Source: Lachnospiraceae bacterium (GTDB taxonomy: Bacteria; Bacillota; Clostridia; Lachnospirales; Lachnospiraceae). Taken from it: DNA of 51,654 bases. A program made the translations under genes and the position numbers. The notes beneath the pieces were generated by a model that made no database searches, had not been told where the DNA came from, and saw only the letters and a list, made by a program, of their open reading frames with translations. The stretch lies in assembly GCA_016283575.1 (NCBI GenBank), contig JAEEND010000016.1, positions 1-51,654 of the forward strand, in the 5' to 3' direction. This document shows, piece after piece, positions 50,600 to 51,654 of the stretch (position 1 is its first letter; each line of letters opens with the position of its first letter).

Positions 50600-51475
50600 A
50601 TGGAAATCAGGACTTTAAGATATTTTTTAGCTGTAGCAAGAGAAGAAAACATGAGCAGAGCCGCTGAGATACTGCATGTGACTCAGCCAACTCTATCCAA
50701 ACAATTAAAATCATTGGAAGAAGAATTGGGTAAGAAGCTATTTACAAGGCACAGTTTCAGTATAAAGCTGACAGAAGAAGGAATTCTTCTCAGAAACCGT
50801 GCAGAAGATCTTGTGAGCATGGCTGATAAAATCGAGCAGGAATTTGTTTCACTTGATGACGTAAGCGGAGGCAATCTTTACCTGGGACTTGCAGAATCTT
50901 ATCAGCTAAGATTCCTTGCAAGAGCAATCAAGACCTTTAAAGAAAGCTATCCCAGTCTCCACTATCACATCACAAGTGGTGATACAGAGCAACTATCTGA
51001 AAAAACAGAAAAAGGACTTCTTGATTTTGTTGTTCTGGTTGAGCAGCCGGACATCAGAAAGTATGAATATATAGAATTTCCACAGGCTGATACCTGGGGA
51101 CTTATCATTCCTGAAAATGACCCTCTGGCAAAAAAGCAATCCATTCGTTTGGATGACCTGATAGGATTACCTCTTTTCTGCTCAGATCAGGCTTGGAACG
51201 GAGATATAAAGAAATGGGCAGGGAGCAGATTTTCTGAGCTTCAGCTTGAAGGTTCTTTCCGTCTTTCCTACAATGGCTCTATTTTCACAATGGAAGGTCT
51301 TGGGTATCTTCTCACCTATGATCACCTTATTGATACATCAAAAAACAACGGCCTTGCATTCAGACCGTTGTCTCCTAAGCTTGAAAACAAAATATATTTC
51401 GCATGGAACCGCTATCAGGCATTTACACCTATAGCAGAAAGATTTTTATCGCACCTTAAAGCTCTAGTGTTATAA
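50600..51475 (+). CDS. LysR family transcriptional regulator
   Basis: A 291-residue LysR regulator: N-terminal winged HTH (MEIRTLRYFLAVAREENMSR, HVTQPTLSKQLKSLEEELG) and a C-terminal effector domain (about 90-290; LYLGLAESYQLRFLARAIK, WGLIIPENDPLAKK). It starts at the ATG after AAAGGA (50600), not the GTG at 50582. Divergent from the small-protein/hydrolase/flavoprotein/lipoprotein cluster, which it probably controls. Ends at 51475 without a good terminator. Confidence 0.92.
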   Translation: MEIRTLRYFLAVAREENMSRAAEILHVTQPTLSKQLKSLEEELGKKLFTRHSFSIKLTEEGILLRNRAEDLVSMADKIEQEFVSLDDVSGGNLYLGLAESYQLRFLARAIKTFKESYPSLHYHITSGDTEQLSEKTEKGLLDFVVLVEQPDIRKYEYIEFPQADTWGLIIPENDPLAKKQSIRLDDLIGLPLFCSDQAWNGDIKKWAGSRFSELQLEGSFRLSYNGSIFTMEGLGYLLTYDHLIDTSKNNGLAFRPLSPKLENKIYFAWNRYQAFTPIAERFLSHLKALVL

Positions 51476-51492
51476 CCTATCTTTTTGGACTA

Positions 51493-51543
51493 CTAACCCC
51501 GTCCCCCTAGTCCACTTCCGGCTTCGAAACGCTTGCATTTCAT
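51493..51543 (-). CDS. Possible 16-residue peptide after the partial gene
   Basis: MKCKRFEAGSGLGGRG starts 6 nt after a perfect AGGAGG that overlaps the stop of the upstream gene (TAGGAGG). The first codons repeat the MKRKRF start seen in the 63-bp repeats at 29811. It may be only a repeat relic with a good ribosome binding site. Confidence 0.25.
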   Translation of the reverse strand: MKCKRFEAGSGLGGRG

Positions 51544-51553
51544 ACAATGCCTC

Positions 51554-51654
51554 CTACCACTCGCGCCTTATCTTTTCAAAATCAATTGTCTTACCGACTT
51601 TCTTCCATATGATCAGAACAAAGACCAGATTGATTACTATCATTCCGACATAGA
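51554..51654 (-). CDS. 3' end of a membrane protein gene
   Basis: Only the last 33 codons are inside the window. They encode a membrane helix (GMIVINLVFVLIIW) and a basic end (KKVGKTIDFEKIRREW). The remainder lies past the edge, so no family can be assigned. Confidence 0.75.
   Translation of the reverse strand, partial: YVGMIVINLVFVLIIWKKVGKTIDFEKIRREW

Noticed and set aside
51476-51520. Terminator after the LysR gene
   Set aside because: GGACTA and TAGTCC could pair, but the stem is short, the loop large and no T-run follows on either strand.

Overview
The window looks like a chromosomal segment of a butyrate-producing Lachnospiraceae (Clostridium cluster XIVa) bacterium of gut or rumen. 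The inference rests on a complete thl-crt-hbd-bcd-etfB-etfA operon, strong AGGAGG-type ribosome binding sites, TTGACA/TATAAT promoters, YesM/YesN-type two-component genes, and many lipoproteins with Lachnospiraceae-like N-termini. Genus cannot be fixed from the sequence alone. I see no rRNA, tRNA, prophage, transposase or CRISPR. About 48 genes are present; only five lie on the + strand.

Layout: 1-420 holds a 62-bp tandem palindrome array and the butyrate-operon terminator. 421-6484 is the operon that turns acetyl-CoA into butyryl-CoA through the electron-bifurcating Bcd-EtfAB complex. 6676-10347 carries housekeeping genes: hibernation factor, a thioredoxin reductase coupled to a secreted SH3-NlpC/P60 hydrolase, a GreA-type factor and a small membrane protein. 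10388-18165 is an oppABCDF peptide importer whose OppC carries a large repeat-containing insert. 18238-19486 has two divergent unknown membrane proteins.

19564-29633 is a carbohydrate island. It holds a YtfQ-YtfR-YtfT-YjfF type importer (family substrate: galactofuranose-like sugars), then a separate operon of YesM-like kinase, YesN-like regulator, a lipoprotein with two fused periplasmic-binding domains, and folA. The fused lipoprotein probably reports extracellular sugar to the kinase. 29640-29930 has a second palindromic repeat family (63-bp period). 29931-35359 holds YitT, an unknown, DUF3737-MalY and PucR-SurE pairs. A 49-aa protein with a perfect ribosome binding site (35506) is divergent from PucR.

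35756-40944 encodes a cell-surface trio: a membrane-anchored PstS-like protein, a lipoprotein and a secreted leucine-rich-repeat protein. Divergent from it is an OPT-family transporter overlapping a PqqD-like gene. 43400-47905 contains an HTH-Uma2 fusion, an esterase-like hydrolase, the second 62-bp array and an MFS/XRE-TPR pair. 48066-51475 is a LysR-linked redox/hydrolase cluster. The window ends in the 3' end of a membrane protein gene.

The least explained signals are the two unlinked arrays sharing a palindromic core and an exact 62-bp period, the 63-bp palindromes that carry ribosome binding sites, the OppC insert, and the fused double-domain sugar sensor.
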